NCBI GenBank assembly: GCA_963676605.2
Contig: CAXXSP010000047.1
Location: forward strand, 1 to 64,000
DNA length: 64,000 nt
Direction: 5' to 3'
Origin: SABI01 sp963676605
GTDB taxonomy: Bacteria > Spirochaetota > Spirochaetia > Sphaerochaetales > Sphaerochaetaceae
Part shown: positions 44,737-53,234 of the stretch, one piece after another
Numbering within the stretch: position 1 is the stretch's first letter
Layout: the number at the start of each line of letters is the position of its first letter
Position numbers and translations under genes: made by a program
Notes under the pieces: generated by a model
Seen by the model: only the letters and a program-made list of their open reading frames with translations
The model's database searches: none
Told to the model about the DNA's origin: nothing

Positions 44737-44752
44737 TGCAGGGAGCATGCCA
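44737..44752 (-). promoter_or_regulatory. Sigma-54 promoter of tctCBA
   Basis: On the minus strand TTGGCATGCTCCCTGCAT gives TGGCAtG, four bases, cTGCA: GG and GC are exactly 10 bases apart, as in the -24/-12 consensus. The expected start is near 44726, ahead of the tctC ribosome site. RpoN is encoded at 51749-53161. Confidence 0.8.
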
Positions 44753-44801
44753 AGAGTGTTTTTCAGGTGAAGAGAAGATAATGACAGGAAAATTTCAGAG
44801 A

Positions 44802-44852
44802 AAGTGTTCCATAAGGAACACTTCTGAGCCTTAGAGTGTTCTTTCTGGAACA
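44802..44852 (-). promoter_or_regulatory. Two upstream activator sites for the NtrC-type regulator
   Basis: AAGTGTTCC-ataa-GGAACACTT (44802-44823) is a perfect palindrome. TGTTC-N6-GAACA occurs again at 44837-44852 in the 3' end of the regulator gene (TGTTCTTTCTGGAACA). Their centres are 32 bases apart, about three helical turns, so a dimer pair can bind on one face, roughly 50 and 80 bases upstream of the -24 element. Confidence 0.75.
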
Positions 44853-46168
44853 GCTATATGGTACTTCGCTATCCTGTTATAGAGAGCCTTCCTCCCGATC
44901 CCCAGATGCTGTGCGGCTCGGGATATGTTCCAGTTGTTGAGCTCGAGGGCTTGCTGGACCATCTCCTTCTCCCGGTCGGAGAGTTTTGTACTTACAGGGA
45001 GAGAGGTCTGCTGAAGTGAAGATACCTCGATTTCCTGGGGAAGTGAGTCTAGGATACACAGGCGTTGGATGAAGTTCCTGAGCTCACGCACGTTTCCTGG
45101 CCACGGGTAGGCCATCATCTTTGAGAGTTCGTCCCGTCGTATCTCCCGGTAGGGCAGAGAGTTCTCTCTGCAGATCTGCTGCATGAAAAACTCACACAGA
45201 AGCGGGATGTCATCCGTTCTCTCACGGAGTGACGGGGAATCGATACGAATCACGTTCAGACGGTAAAAGAGGTCGGAGCGGAACCGTCCCGCCTCCACTT
45301 CCTCTTTGAGATTCTTGTTGGTCGCAGCCAGAACACGAAAATCGACCTTGATCTGGGAAGAACCTCCTACTCTGACGAACTGGTGCTCCTGTATGACCCG
45401 GAGAAACTTTGACTGACTTGACAGCGGCAGTTCGCCGACCTCATCTAGGAACAGGGTTCCTCCCTGAGACTCCTCAATACGCCCGATCCTCTGAGTATCG
45501 GCGCCGGTGAATGAACCTTTTTCATACCCGAACAGCACACTTTCGATCAGAGTTTCCGGTATCGCGGAACAGTCCACGATGACGAAGGGTTCCTTCGAAC
45601 GCTGGGACTTCGAGTGAATACTCTTTGCTATCAGTTCCTTTCCTGTGCCGCACTCCCCTTGAATCAGTACCGGGGAATCAGTCGGTGCCACGGCACTGAT
45701 CAGATCGAACATTCGTTCCATCACAGGGGAGCGCCCGATGATATCATCGATACCCCACTTCCCCTTCAGAGTCGCCTTCAGGGTGGACAGCTCATGATCC
45801 CTCATCCGGTCTTCAAACAGCTTGCTGATACGCATTCTCAGCAGATCGTAGTTCAGCGGCTTGGTCAGATAATCATCGGCTCCCGATTTAATGGCCTCAA
45901 CGGCAGAGGAGATAGACCCGAAGGCTGTGAGAATGATGATGGGAACGGTGGTATCCTTCTCCCTGATCTTCTGAATGAAATCGACTCCGCTGAGCTGTTT
46001 CATGATCAGGTCGGTGAGGATGAGATCCACCTGGTGTTCATCGAACAGGACGAGAGCAGTCTCTCCTGAGTCCGCTAGGAGGGTATCATAGCCCTCGCTG
46101 ATGAGCAGGTCATTGAGCACCATGCGGATATTCTTCTTATCATCAACTATCAGTATCCTCTTAGTCAT
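44831..46168 (-). CDS. NtrC-family sigma-54-dependent response regulator
   Basis: 445 residues. Receiver with phospho-acceptor Asp53 (LILTDLIMKQL) and Lys103 region (LTKPL); AAA+ domain with Walker A GECGTGKE (Cys instead of Ser), the sigma-54 contact GSFTGA and Walker B GGTLFLDEVGELP; C-terminal Fis-type helix-turn-helix (NWNISRAAQHLGIGRKALYNR in parts). Start 46168 has AAAGGA 8 bases upstream; 46177 is possible. Overlaps the kinase stop. Its own gene end contains one of the activator sites for tctCBA, so it very likely activates that operon. Confidence 0.93.
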   Translation of the reverse strand: MTKRILIVDDKKNIRMVLNDLLISEGYDTLLADSGETALVLFDEHQVDLILTDLIMKQLSGVDFIQKIREKDTTVPIIILTAFGSISSAVEAIKSGADDYLTKPLNYDLLRMRISKLFEDRMRDHELSTLKATLKGKWGIDDIIGRSPVMERMFDLISAVAPTDSPVLIQGECGTGKELIAKSIHSKSQRSKEPFVIVDCSAIPETLIESVLFGYEKGSFTGADTQRIGRIEESQGGTLFLDEVGELPLSSQSKFLRVIQEHQFVRVGGSSQIKVDFRVLAATNKNLKEEVEAGRFRSDLFYRLNVIRIDSPSLRERTDDIPLLCEFFMQQICRENSLPYREIRRDELSKMMAYPWPGNVRELRNFIQRLCILDSLPQEIEVSSLQQTSLPVSTKLSDREKEMVQQALELNNWNISRAAQHLGIGRKALYNRIAKYHIAVPERTL

Positions 46169-47567
46169 CACTTTCATCCTTTTGTGCGGGAATTCGTATC
46201 AGGAACTCACTCCATGCACCGGCTGCGCTAGCGACGGAGATAGAACCCTTGTGGAGCTCGATGATGTGCCGCGAGGTGGACAATCCGATACCGGTTCCCT
46301 CCTTCTTGGTCGTGAAAAAGGGAAGGAAGATATGTTCCAGCTCTCCCTGCTCGATACCTGAACCGTAATCCTTGATCCTCACCTGCACCATACCCGTTTC
46401 ATATCGGGTCTCGATCTCCAGATATCCATACTCTCCGTCCTTCGCCTGAATGGCATTGATCACCAGATTCAGAAACACCTGCTTGAGCATGCTGCCGTTA
46501 CCTCTCACCATCGGCAGGTCCTGACTCAGAAGAACCTCTGTCTCGATATGTTCCTTCTGAACAGGATACTCCATCAGAGCCAGAATGTCTCCCAGAGCCC
46601 TGTTTACATCCACAGATCCCATAGTGAGGTCATTCATCCTTGACACGTCAAGGAAACTGTCGAGAAAAATAATCAGGTCGGAAACCTCCGACTGGATGAT
46701 CTCGGCATACCTGATAATGTCGGAATTATCCGGATATTTGATCTTCAGCATCTCCGCCGAGCCTTTGATCGGTTCAAGGGGATTCTTCACCTCGTGGGCA
46801 AGCACGGAGGAAAGGTTACCCAGAACGGCCATCTTCTCGGTCTTGACTCGGAATTCTATCGAATGCTGCAGTTCCTCCATCATGCTGGTGAAGTTCCTCT
46901 TCAGGGCGATGATCTCATTGCTCTGCCGAGGATCGTCGGGTGTCTGCGAGCGCTTCATCATGAAACGATTGATCTCGGTGGAGAGCTCAATCAAAGGATT
47001 CGATATCTGACGGCTCATCACATAGCCGATGATGACAGCAAAGAACAGTACCGCAGCAGTAAGAAGCAGCATCCTGAGGCCGAAGGATTCGATAAGAAGA
47101 AGAGAAGCGGTATCAGAGAGGGTGATCTGAACGATACCGATCCGGTTATGATCAATTTCCACCGGGCTCAAGAATCGGTAGCGCTTCTGTTGATCCTGAT
47201 AGCTCTCCTGGATGTAGACTCCGGTGTCTGACAGAATCTCACTGTCCACCGGATCAGGCCATGCCTGCCCGATCAGGTTCAGATCGGAGTGCATCTTGAT
47301 GTACCCGTCATGACCGATGAGGGCTACTGATTCAATATCTCCATCCTTTGTCATGGGATCGATCAGGAGCTTGATGGCATAGAAGTCGTAGCTGATCAGA
47401 TGGTTCACCACCGAATCGGACAACAGCCGTGCAAGGACCTGGCCTTTCTTGATAAGCTGGCTGTTGATAAGGGAGCGCTGGACACTGAACGAGTAGACCG
47501 AGAGAATCAGGGCAGTGATGAAGACTGTCGTCAGTATCATGATCGACAGCTTGTAGATCAGTTTCAT
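46161..47567 (-). CDS. NtrB/DctB-like sensor histidine kinase
   Basis: 468 residues. A membrane helix at about 5-25, a periplasmic sensor of about 150 residues, a second helix (LLLLTAAVLFFAVIIGYVM in parts), HAMP, HisKA with phospho-acceptor His (VLAHEVKNPLEPIKG), and HATPase (VINAIQAKDG; DYGSGIEQ; GTGIGLSTSRH). Start set at 47567 because a promoter (TTGACA 47604-47599, CTATGA 47581-47576) places the transcript start near 47569; the longer frame from 47579 would begin before it. Partner of the NtrC-type regulator; probably senses an external carboxylate. Confidence 0.9.
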   Translation of the reverse strand: MKLIYKLSIMILTTVFITALILSVYSFSVQRSLINSQLIKKGQVLARLLSDSVVNHLISYDFYAIKLLIDPMTKDGDIESVALIGHDGYIKMHSDLNLIGQAWPDPVDSEILSDTGVYIQESYQDQQKRYRFLSPVEIDHNRIGIVQITLSDTASLLLIESFGLRMLLLTAAVLFFAVIIGYVMSRQISNPLIELSTEINRFMMKRSQTPDDPRQSNEIIALKRNFTSMMEELQHSIEFRVKTEKMAVLGNLSSVLAHEVKNPLEPIKGSAEMLKIKYPDNSDIIRYAEIIQSEVSDLIIFLDSFLDVSRMNDLTMGSVDVNRALGDILALMEYPVQKEHIETEVLLSQDLPMVRGNGSMLKQVFLNLVINAIQAKDGEYGYLEIETRYETGMVQVRIKDYGSGIEQGELEHIFLPFFTTKKEGTGIGLSTSRHIIELHKGSISVASAAGAWSEFLIRIPAQKDESDD

Positions 47568-47820
47568 GAACGCCATCATAGTATGGCAGAGTGAACTGTG
47601 TCAATTTTTTCTATTCTCGCGAGAACCGAGATACACGAGTCGAGGAAGGCAGGAAAGGCTCATTGCCTGGAAAGTAAGAATCAAGTTCTTTCTCCTGCTG
47701 TTGACAACTATATCCCAGTTATTTCCGAAACTTGTTAAATAAACAGGTACCACAGTGCACATTTGCTGTGCACTGTAGGCTAGTATTCTATGTATGTATG
47801 GGGAGAATGTTAAAAATTAT
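47568..47820. other. Gap with a perfect 25-base hairpin
   Basis: ACAGTGCACA-tttgc-TGTGCACTGT (47752-47776) has perfect 10-base arms. It is about 45 bases beyond the 3' end of the tRNA on its strand, so it could end the tRNA transcript, but no T run follows. Nothing else is recognised. Confidence 0.4.
47576..47604 (-). promoter_or_regulatory. Sigma-70-like promoter of the tct sensor kinase
   Basis: TTGACA (47604-47599), a 17-base spacer, CTATGA (47581-47576). The -10 ends only 8 bases before the ATG at 47567, so a leaderless or nearly leaderless message is predicted. Confidence 0.5.
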
Positions 47821-47905
47821 TGCCCAGAACAAGACTCGAACTTGCACGTCCTTATCGGACACTAGGACCTGAACCTAGCGCGTCTACCAATTCCGCCATC
47901 TGGGC
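47821..47905 (-). tRNA. tRNA-Leu (anticodon CAG)
   Basis: 85 bases, with a 7-base acceptor stem (GCCCAGA/TCTGGGC region), anticodon loop TTCAGGT closed by CTAGG/CCTAG (anticodon at 47871-47869), a long class II variable arm (TGTCCGATAAGGACG) and the T loop GTTCGAGTC. The long variable arm and CAG anticodon indicate leucine. CCA is not encoded; ATAATTTTT follows the discriminator A. Confidence 0.95.
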
Positions 47906-48010
47906 GATAGAACGATATTATGTGAACTTGAAGATAATGTCAATAAACCACTTGCCGATAGATGAAAACGGCTGTAACTTTTAATCAAAATCAGATAAGG
48001 ATGGTAGTAT

Positions 48011-48493
48011 ATGAAAATAACAACCGGTGGAACCCCTGTAGAACTTGAAGGAACAGAAATTCATGTGGGAGATACCGCTTCCAACTTCACGGCACTTAAA
48101 AACGATTTTTCTCCGTTCAACCTCAGCGAAGTGAAGGGTAGAAAACTGATTGTGGCAGTGCCATCACTTGATACATCAGTATGTGATGCTGAGGTACGCA
48201 GATTTAATCAGGAAGCAGCGAAGTATCCTGATGTGACCATCATTACGGTATCTATGGATCTCCCCACAGCACAGGAAAGATGGTGCGGAGCCCATGGTAT
48301 TGATAAAGTTATCACAGTCAGTGATTTCAAAGATCGCAGTTTTGCCATGGCCTTCGGCGCATACGTGCCTACTCTCGGCCTGATTGCCCGTTCCATATTC
48401 ATCCTCGATGAAAATAACAAGGTAGAATACGTAGAGTATGTAAGTGAACTTTCAAATCACCCTGACTACGAGGCTGCACTGAAAGCCCTATAA
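48011..48493 (+). CDS. tpx: Thiol peroxidase
   Basis: 160 residues, atypical two-cysteine peroxiredoxin. Peroxidatic Cys58 (PSLDTSVCDAEVRRF) and resolving Cys92 (ERWCGAHGI) are in the Tpx positions. Reduces hydrogen and lipid peroxides using thioredoxin. AAGGA lies about 9 bases upstream; a terminator follows, so it is a single-gene unit. Confidence 0.96.
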   Translation: MKITTGGTPVELEGTEIHVGDTASNFTALKNDFSPFNLSEVKGRKLIVAVPSLDTSVCDAEVRRFNQEAAKYPDVTIITVSMDLPTAQERWCGAHGIDKVITVSDFKDRSFAMAFGAYVPTLGLIARSIFILDENNKVEYVEYVSELSNHPDYEAALKAL

Positions 48494-48517
48494 GTGATTG
48501 ACAATCGTGTTGTATGG

Positions 48518-48558
48518 GAACGCTCTGGGAAATCTTTTCCGGAGCGTTCTTCTTTTTT
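48518..48558 (+). terminator. Terminator after tpx
   Basis: GAACGCTCTGG, a 10-base loop, CCGGAGCGTTC, then TTCTTTTTT. Stem of 11 pairs with one G-U; strong T run on the plus strand. Confidence 0.9.
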
Positions 48559-48600
48559 CCTCTCTCCCCACGCTCTCTAGCAGATATCATGCCGGGATTC

Positions 48601-48629
48601 TTGAAAAAGGTTGAAAAGAACTCTACAGT
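48601..48629 (+). promoter_or_regulatory. Promoter immediately before the YmdB-like gene
   Basis: TTGAAA (48601-48606), a 17-base spacer, TACAGT (48624-48629). Only 6 bases separate the -10 from the ATG at 48636 and no ribosome site is present, so a leaderless message is predicted. Confidence 0.5.
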
Positions 48630-48635
48630 ACAAGT

Positions 48636-49436
48636 ATGAATACTCGAATACTCTTCCTTGGTGAAACTGTCGGGAAACCGGGAATGACAGCAATAAAAAA
48701 AGGTCTCTCAGACCTTAAAACAACTGAAAAGATTGATTTCACCGTTGCAAACGGTGAGGGGCTCTCCAACGGCTTCGGGATCGGAAACGCTCATGCGGTG
48801 CAGCTTCTTCGCACGGGAGTCGATCTGATCACTACCGGGGAGAAGACCTACTACAAAAAAGATATGGTCGAGTCGATTTCGAAGCTCTCCCGTCTTATCC
48901 GGCCGGCGAACTTTCCTGCCGGGAATCCCGGACGGGGATTCAAGGTGCTGAAAGTCGGCGAGTTGAGCGTAGGATTCATCAATCTCCTCGGTACAGCCGG
49001 CTTCAACAGAATCTCAGTCACCAATCCGTTCATCCATATCAACTCTCTCGTATCGAAACTCTCCCAAGAGAGTGATGCACTCATCCTGCAGTTCCATGCC
49101 TCCACTACAGCGGAGGAGTCTACCATGGCATTCCATCTTGACGGGAAAGTCGCTGCGGTGATAGGGACTCACTCGAAGGTGCTCACCAGTGATGCCAGGA
49201 TTCTCCCGAAGGGAACTGCCTTTATTACCGACAACGGTATGTGCGGTGCGGCAGAGGGTGTCGGAGGTTTTGCCGTAGAGCCTGAAATCAAACGGTTCAT
49301 AGATCAGATCCCCTCACGTTCAGTAAACGGATCGGGAGCTCTCGAGCTCCAGGGCGTGGTGGTTGAATTAGATGAAAAAGGGACATGCGTCTCAATAGAA
49401 ACAATCAAACATCGTATCCAGGGAGGTACAGAATAA
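48636..49436 (+). CDS. YmdB-family protein with replaced metal-binding residues
   Basis: 266 residues, the normal YmdB length and fold (FLGETVGKPG; NGEGLSNGFGIG; LQFHASTT; GTHSKVLTSDARILPKGTAF). YmdB enzymes are dinuclear-metal phosphodiesterases using Asp8, Glu and Asn of NGEN, Asn-His of GNHxWD, His of DFHAE, and both His of GTHTHV. Here these read Glu10, Gly42, Glu69-Lys70, His154, and His179-Ser-Lys181. At least four ligands and the catalytic His are changed, so phosphodiesterase activity is doubtful. rny, the usual neighbour in Firmicutes, is absent. Its stop overlaps the start of the RseC-like gene by 1 base (TAATG). Confidence 0.9.
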   Translation: MNTRILFLGETVGKPGMTAIKKGLSDLKTTEKIDFTVANGEGLSNGFGIGNAHAVQLLRTGVDLITTGEKTYYKKDMVESISKLSRLIRPANFPAGNPGRGFKVLKVGELSVGFINLLGTAGFNRISVTNPFIHINSLVSKLSQESDALILQFHASTTAEESTMAFHLDGKVAAVIGTHSKVLTSDARILPKGTAFITDNGMCGAAEGVGGFAVEPEIKRFIDQIPSRSVNGSGALELQGVVVELDEKGTCVSIETIKHRIQGGTE

Positions 49437-49843
49437 TGTATGAAGTAGCCCAGGTGGTATCAATACAGGATAAAAATCATATCTCAGTGACCTGCTCGTC
49501 CTCAGCCTGCAAAAGCTGTTCGGCAGGTGCACTCTGTTCAACAAAAGGCAAGACATTCATCGCGAAGGACACTACTGACGGAGAGATCAAGACAGGTGAC
49601 ATGGTGGAACTCTTCCTCCCGCCGGCAAAGACCCTCTTTGCAGGATTCATCACCCTGATGGTCCCGCTCATCCTTTTCCCTATCGGGTACTATATAGGAA
49701 AAGCCCTGTTCGCAGGATCGGGCGAGATCGTCCATATCTTCACAGGTATCGCAGGAATCGCCCTCGGTTTCGTGATAAGCAGAATCTTCTCAAAGACGAA
49801 GGGGGCACAGTACAAGCCTTCCATCACCCGGATACTTACATGA
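49436..49843 (+). CDS. RseC/SoxR-reducing-system family membrane protein
   Basis: 135 residues. An N-terminal cysteine-rich domain (CSSSACKSC, then ALC: Cys20, Cys25, Cys28, Cys34) and two membrane helices (about 65-85 and 97-117), the RseC layout. The family is linked to redox control at the membrane (SoxR reduction, Rnf association), but the function here is unproven. Start at 49436, with GGGAGG upstream; the frame from 49385 overlaps the YmdB-like gene. Its stop overlaps the next start (ATGA). Confidence 0.87.
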   Translation: MYEVAQVVSIQDKNHISVTCSSSACKSCSAGALCSTKGKTFIAKDTTDGEIKTGDMVELFLPPAKTLFAGFITLMVPLILFPIGYYIGKALFAGSGEIVHIFTGIAGIALGFVISRIFSKTKGAQYKPSITRILT

Positions 49844-50391
49844 TCAGACGGCTCTCTTTTCTGCTCATCCTATCTCTCGTTCTCCTCTTCTCCGGATGTA
49901 CATTCCAGGAGGAGGAGACAGGGTTGAGTTCAGCTGAAGAGAGCTTTCCCGATATCCGGCTGACACACGGTTCCTACCAGATAGCCCAGAGTGGTAACGA
50001 CATGATGTATGTTCGGGCTGATCTCATTGAGATCACCGAGGAAGAACATCTTGCGTTCTTCGTGAATGCCTCTTTCGATCAGAAAGAGAGCGACGGTTCA
50101 CATCTCTTTGAAGGGACCTGCGGTGAGCTGAAGATCGATACAGATACTGACACAGTCCATCTTTCCAGCGGATATACAGTCTCGGTGAATGAAGGGGAAT
50201 TCTTTCTGAAGGGGGATGAGCTCCTGTATGAGAGCGAAAAACGTCTTCTTTCAAGCGATTCTGGCAAGCAGACCGTACTTACAAACGAAAAAGGTGATAT
50301 ACTGTCCGGGATTGGATTCTCCGGAGATCTTAAGACGAAACTCTTCGAATTCGATGTTTTGGAAGAAGGACATATAACCTATGGTGAATAA
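49840..50391 (+). CDS. lptC: LptC-like lipopolysaccharide export lipoprotein
   Basis: 183 residues. A lipobox LLFSGC gives a lipidated Cys20, unlike the membrane-anchored E. coli LptC. The remaining residues form repeated short strands (FEGTCGELKIDTDTDTVHLSSGY in parts) as in the LptC/OstA jelly roll. Passes LPS from the LptBFG extractor to LptA. Placed directly before lptA and lptB, which makes the assignment safe even though sequence similarity is low; lptF and lptG are not in the window. Confidence 0.82.
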   Translation: MIRRLSFLLILSLVLLFSGCTFQEEETGLSSAEESFPDIRLTHGSYQIAQSGNDMMYVRADLIEITEEEHLAFFVNASFDQKESDGSHLFEGTCGELKIDTDTDTVHLSSGYTVSVNEGEFFLKGDELLYESEKRLLSSDSGKQTVLTNEKGDILSGIGFSGDLKTKLFEFDVLEEGHITYGE

Positions 50392-51019
50392 CACATTCCG
50401 GCTGTCGGCCCTCATCCTGTTCATTCTCACCCTCGCCTCACTGCAGGCGGCAGACGAAGCAATCAGCTTCCGAGGCGGGTATACCCGCGCTGTCATGGTG
50501 GAAGGACGGGAAACGATTGTCCTGACTCAGGGAGCTTCCGTCGAGGTTGGTGATATAGCCCTTAAAGCCCAGAGGATTGAGCTGATCGGGCCGGAGTCCC
50601 GCTACCTGACCGGCACCGGCCAGGTGAGGATAGAGGATCAGAAGAACGGAATCACTATCAGCACCAATGAGATCTCTTTCGACAGGGAGACGACCACCCT
50701 CCTTTCAGACGGATGGGTTGAGGTTGAAGACATTCCCCACGAGCTTGTTGCGAGTGCCGGGTACATGAATTACAACAATTCCACAGGGCTTATGACCCTC
50801 CATGTCTCTGCCGTTATCGCACGGAATACCGATGAGGGTGTCATGAGGGCGAAGGGAAACACGATCACCATAGACAGTGATGCGGGACTTATTACGATTG
50901 CAGGCAATGCCGAGGTCACCTATAAGGAGAACCTCTACGAGGCTGCAGTGACGATCATCCACACGGAGACCAATGAGATAGAGATGTCCGGTGACATCCA
51001 GGGGGCCATAGATGGCTGA
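50381..51019 (+). CDS. lptA: LptA-like periplasmic LPS bridge protein
   Basis: 212 residues. Signal peptide (ALILFILTLASLQA), then OstA-type repeats (TGTGQVRIEDQKNGITI; MRAKGNTITIDSDAGLITI; AEVTYKENLYEA). Polymerises to carry LPS across the periplasm. Overlaps lptC by 11 bases and lptB by 8, so the three are translated together. Confidence 0.88.
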   Translation: MVNNTFRLSALILFILTLASLQAADEAISFRGGYTRAVMVEGRETIVLTQGASVEVGDIALKAQRIELIGPESRYLTGTGQVRIEDQKNGITISTNEISFDRETTTLLSDGWVEVEDIPHELVASAGYMNYNNSTGLMTLHVSAVIARNTDEGVMRAKGNTITIDSDAGLITIAGNAEVTYKENLYEAAVTIIHTETNEIEMSGDIQGAIDG

Positions 51020-51752
51020 GTCTCTTCAGATATCAGGTCTGACGAAGAATTACGGGAAGAAGTGTGTCGTGAACGGCGTCTCCTTCCAGATGAATCCCGG
51101 GGAGGTTGTAGGCCTTCTCGGTCCCAACGGAGCCGGAAAGACCACGATCTTCTATATGATCGTCGGTTTCATACGTCCCGATAAAGGAACCATCTTTTTC
51201 TACGGAGAGGATGTTCACAAGCTTCCGATGCATAAGCGCTCACGCAGAGGGATAAGCTATCTTCCTCAAGAGCCTTCCATTTTCAGAAAGCTGAGTGTGA
51301 AGAATAATATCGCACTGGTAGCAGATACGAGAAAAGACCTGAGCAGATCAGAGAAAAGAGACCTGGTGGACTCCCTCCTTGAAGAGTTCGGGATCACGGG
51401 AGTGGCGAACCAGAAGGGGTATACCCTGAGCGGAGGCGAGCGCCGCAGGACGGAAATCGCACGCGCCCTTGCAGGCAACCCGACCTTCCTCCTCCTGGAT
51501 GAACCCTTTGCAGGAATAGACCCGAAGGCGATCTATGAGATAAAAACCCTTGTCACCTCGCTCTCGAAGAAGGGTATCGGAGTGCTGATCACTGACCATA
51601 ATGTACGGGACACACTCAGTATCACGAACACCTCCTATATCATTCACAAAGGAGAGCTCCTCGCCTCAGGCACGAAGGAAGACCTCCTGAGAAACACTGA
51701 AGCAATCAATCATTACTTCGGTGAGGAGTTCTCCCGGGGAGAGGTTCTGTGA
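51012..51752 (+). CDS. lptB: LPS export ABC ATPase
   Basis: 246 residues, the usual LptB size. Walker A GPNGAGKTT, signature LSGGERRRTEIARAL, Walker B FLLLDEPFAGIDP, and the LptB-type C terminus (NHYFGEEF). Drives extraction of LPS from the inner membrane. Its stop overlaps the GTG start of rpoN by 4 bases; lptB-rpoN linkage is widely conserved in Gram-negative bacteria. Confidence 0.95.
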   Translation: MAESLQISGLTKNYGKKCVVNGVSFQMNPGEVVGLLGPNGAGKTTIFYMIVGFIRPDKGTIFFYGEDVHKLPMHKRSRRGISYLPQEPSIFRKLSVKNNIALVADTRKDLSRSEKRDLVDSLLEEFGITGVANQKGYTLSGGERRRTEIARALAGNPTFLLLDEPFAGIDPKAIYEIKTLVTSLSKKGIGVLITDHNVRDTLSITNTSYIIHKGELLASGTKEDLLRNTEAINHYFGEEFSRGEVL

Positions 51753-53161
51753 ACAACTCACTTTCACTCAATCAGTCTCTCAAACAGCAGCTTGTCCTTT
51801 CCCCTCAGCTGATCCAGACCCTTGAGGTCCTGGCAATGAACAATATCGAACTGCACGAGAGAATCAAGGGAGAGATAGAGCAGAATCCTGCCCTTGTCAT
51901 CCCCCCTGAAAGAAATCTCTCGATCGAACGTCTCTCCTCGATCTCATCAAAGGGAAGCGTGGCAGAGGATCTGAGTGACAAGAGCAGCTACGGCTCTGAC
52001 AAGTCGATGGGTATCCGCACCTCGGGAACGTTCGACCAGGCAGCAAGTGACAATAACAAGATGTTCCTCGAAGGAGCTCTCACCTCTCCTGAATCCCTGC
52101 AGGATCATCTCCTTGAGCAGCTCGGCTGTCTCTCTATCGATGAAGAGAAGTGCGAGCTGGCGAAGCTTATCATCAGTAATCTCGACCATAACGGATTTCA
52201 CAGAAATCAGGTGGACGAACTGGTCCCGTCAGCTAGACGGAAGAAACTGCACGAAGCCCTCGAAGTCGTCCAGGCTCTCGATCCTTCGGGAATCGCCGTC
52301 AGTGACGTACGTGAATCCCTGGTCCTGCAGGCAAAGCATGACGGACTGAAGGGTGAAGACCTCTCCATCTTCACAGAGATGGTCCTTCACCACCTGGAAA
52401 ACCTGAAATCAGGGAAGTTCAGACAGATCGCAAAAACACTTCACAGCGATGAAGAGCAGATACAGATGCTCTATGATTACCTGAGGACACTCACGCCCTA
52501 CCCCGCGAGCGCCTTTGACTCGGGAGAGATCCAGTACATCGTGCCTGAGCTGAGCGTGAAGAGAATAGACAATACACTGAAACTGCATATGAACACGGGA
52601 ACTCTCCCTGAGCTGATCATCGACGAGGAGTTCACCGCTCTCGCGGAAGAAGTCGGTCCCGACCAGAAGAAGGAGACGGGAACCTACATCAAAGAAGCCC
52701 TCAGAAAAGCGGCACAGCTCCAGTCCAGTGTACAGATGCGGTATGATACGATACGGAAGATCGGGATCATTCTGCTGGAGAAGCAGCACAGCTTTTTCCT
52801 TGAGGGTCCCGCGAAACTGAAACCGCTCACCTACCGGGACATTGCAGGAGAGGTCGGAGTGCATGAAACCACCATCAGCAGGGCAGTGAACGGGAAATAT
52901 ATCGATACCGATTTCGGAATTTTCCCCATGAAAGAGCTGTTCAGCTCCTCACTTCAGAGTTCAGCCTCCTCCAGCGGTGAAGTATCGAAACGTGCAGTGA
53001 AGGAAATGATCGATGTGATCATCCGGGAGAACACTTCAGGTAAAGCTCTCAGTGACCAGAAAATAGCCAATATTCTGCAGGACAGAGGCATCTCCATAGC
53101 TCGAAGAACAGTAAACAAATACCGAAAAGAGCTGCAGATTGACTCCTCCTACGAGCGATAA
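51749..53161 (+). CDS. rpoN: RNA polymerase sigma-54 factor
   Basis: 470 residues, GTG start. N-terminal activator-interacting region (LNQSLKQQLVLSPQLIQ), core-binding domain, a helix-turn-helix (YRDIAGEVGVHETTISRAVN) and the C-terminal RpoN box (ARRTVNKYRKEL). Required for -24/-12 promoters such as the one before tctC. Conserved lptB-rpoN-hpf order. Confidence 0.97.
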   Translation: MNNSLSLNQSLKQQLVLSPQLIQTLEVLAMNNIELHERIKGEIEQNPALVIPPERNLSIERLSSISSKGSVAEDLSDKSSYGSDKSMGIRTSGTFDQAASDNNKMFLEGALTSPESLQDHLLEQLGCLSIDEEKCELAKLIISNLDHNGFHRNQVDELVPSARRKKLHEALEVVQALDPSGIAVSDVRESLVLQAKHDGLKGEDLSIFTEMVLHHLENLKSGKFRQIAKTLHSDEEQIQMLYDYLRTLTPYPASAFDSGEIQYIVPELSVKRIDNTLKLHMNTGTLPELIIDEEFTALAEEVGPDQKKETGTYIKEALRKAAQLQSSVQMRYDTIRKIGIILLEKQHSFFLEGPAKLKPLTYRDIAGEVGVHETTISRAVNGKYIDTDFGIFPMKELFSSSLQSSASSSGEVSKRAVKEMIDVIIRENTSGKALSDQKIANILQDRGISIARRTVNKYRKELQIDSSYER

Positions 53162-53234
53162 AGAGCCCCCTTTTATTTGACTTTTCCACCCCGCGGAAGT
53201 ATCCTTACTATATAATTTGTATCAAGGAGGACCT

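Noticed and set aside
47752..47776. The 10-base perfect hairpin as a CRISPR repeat or transposon end
   Set aside because: It occurs once, with no array, target duplication or transposase gene nearby.
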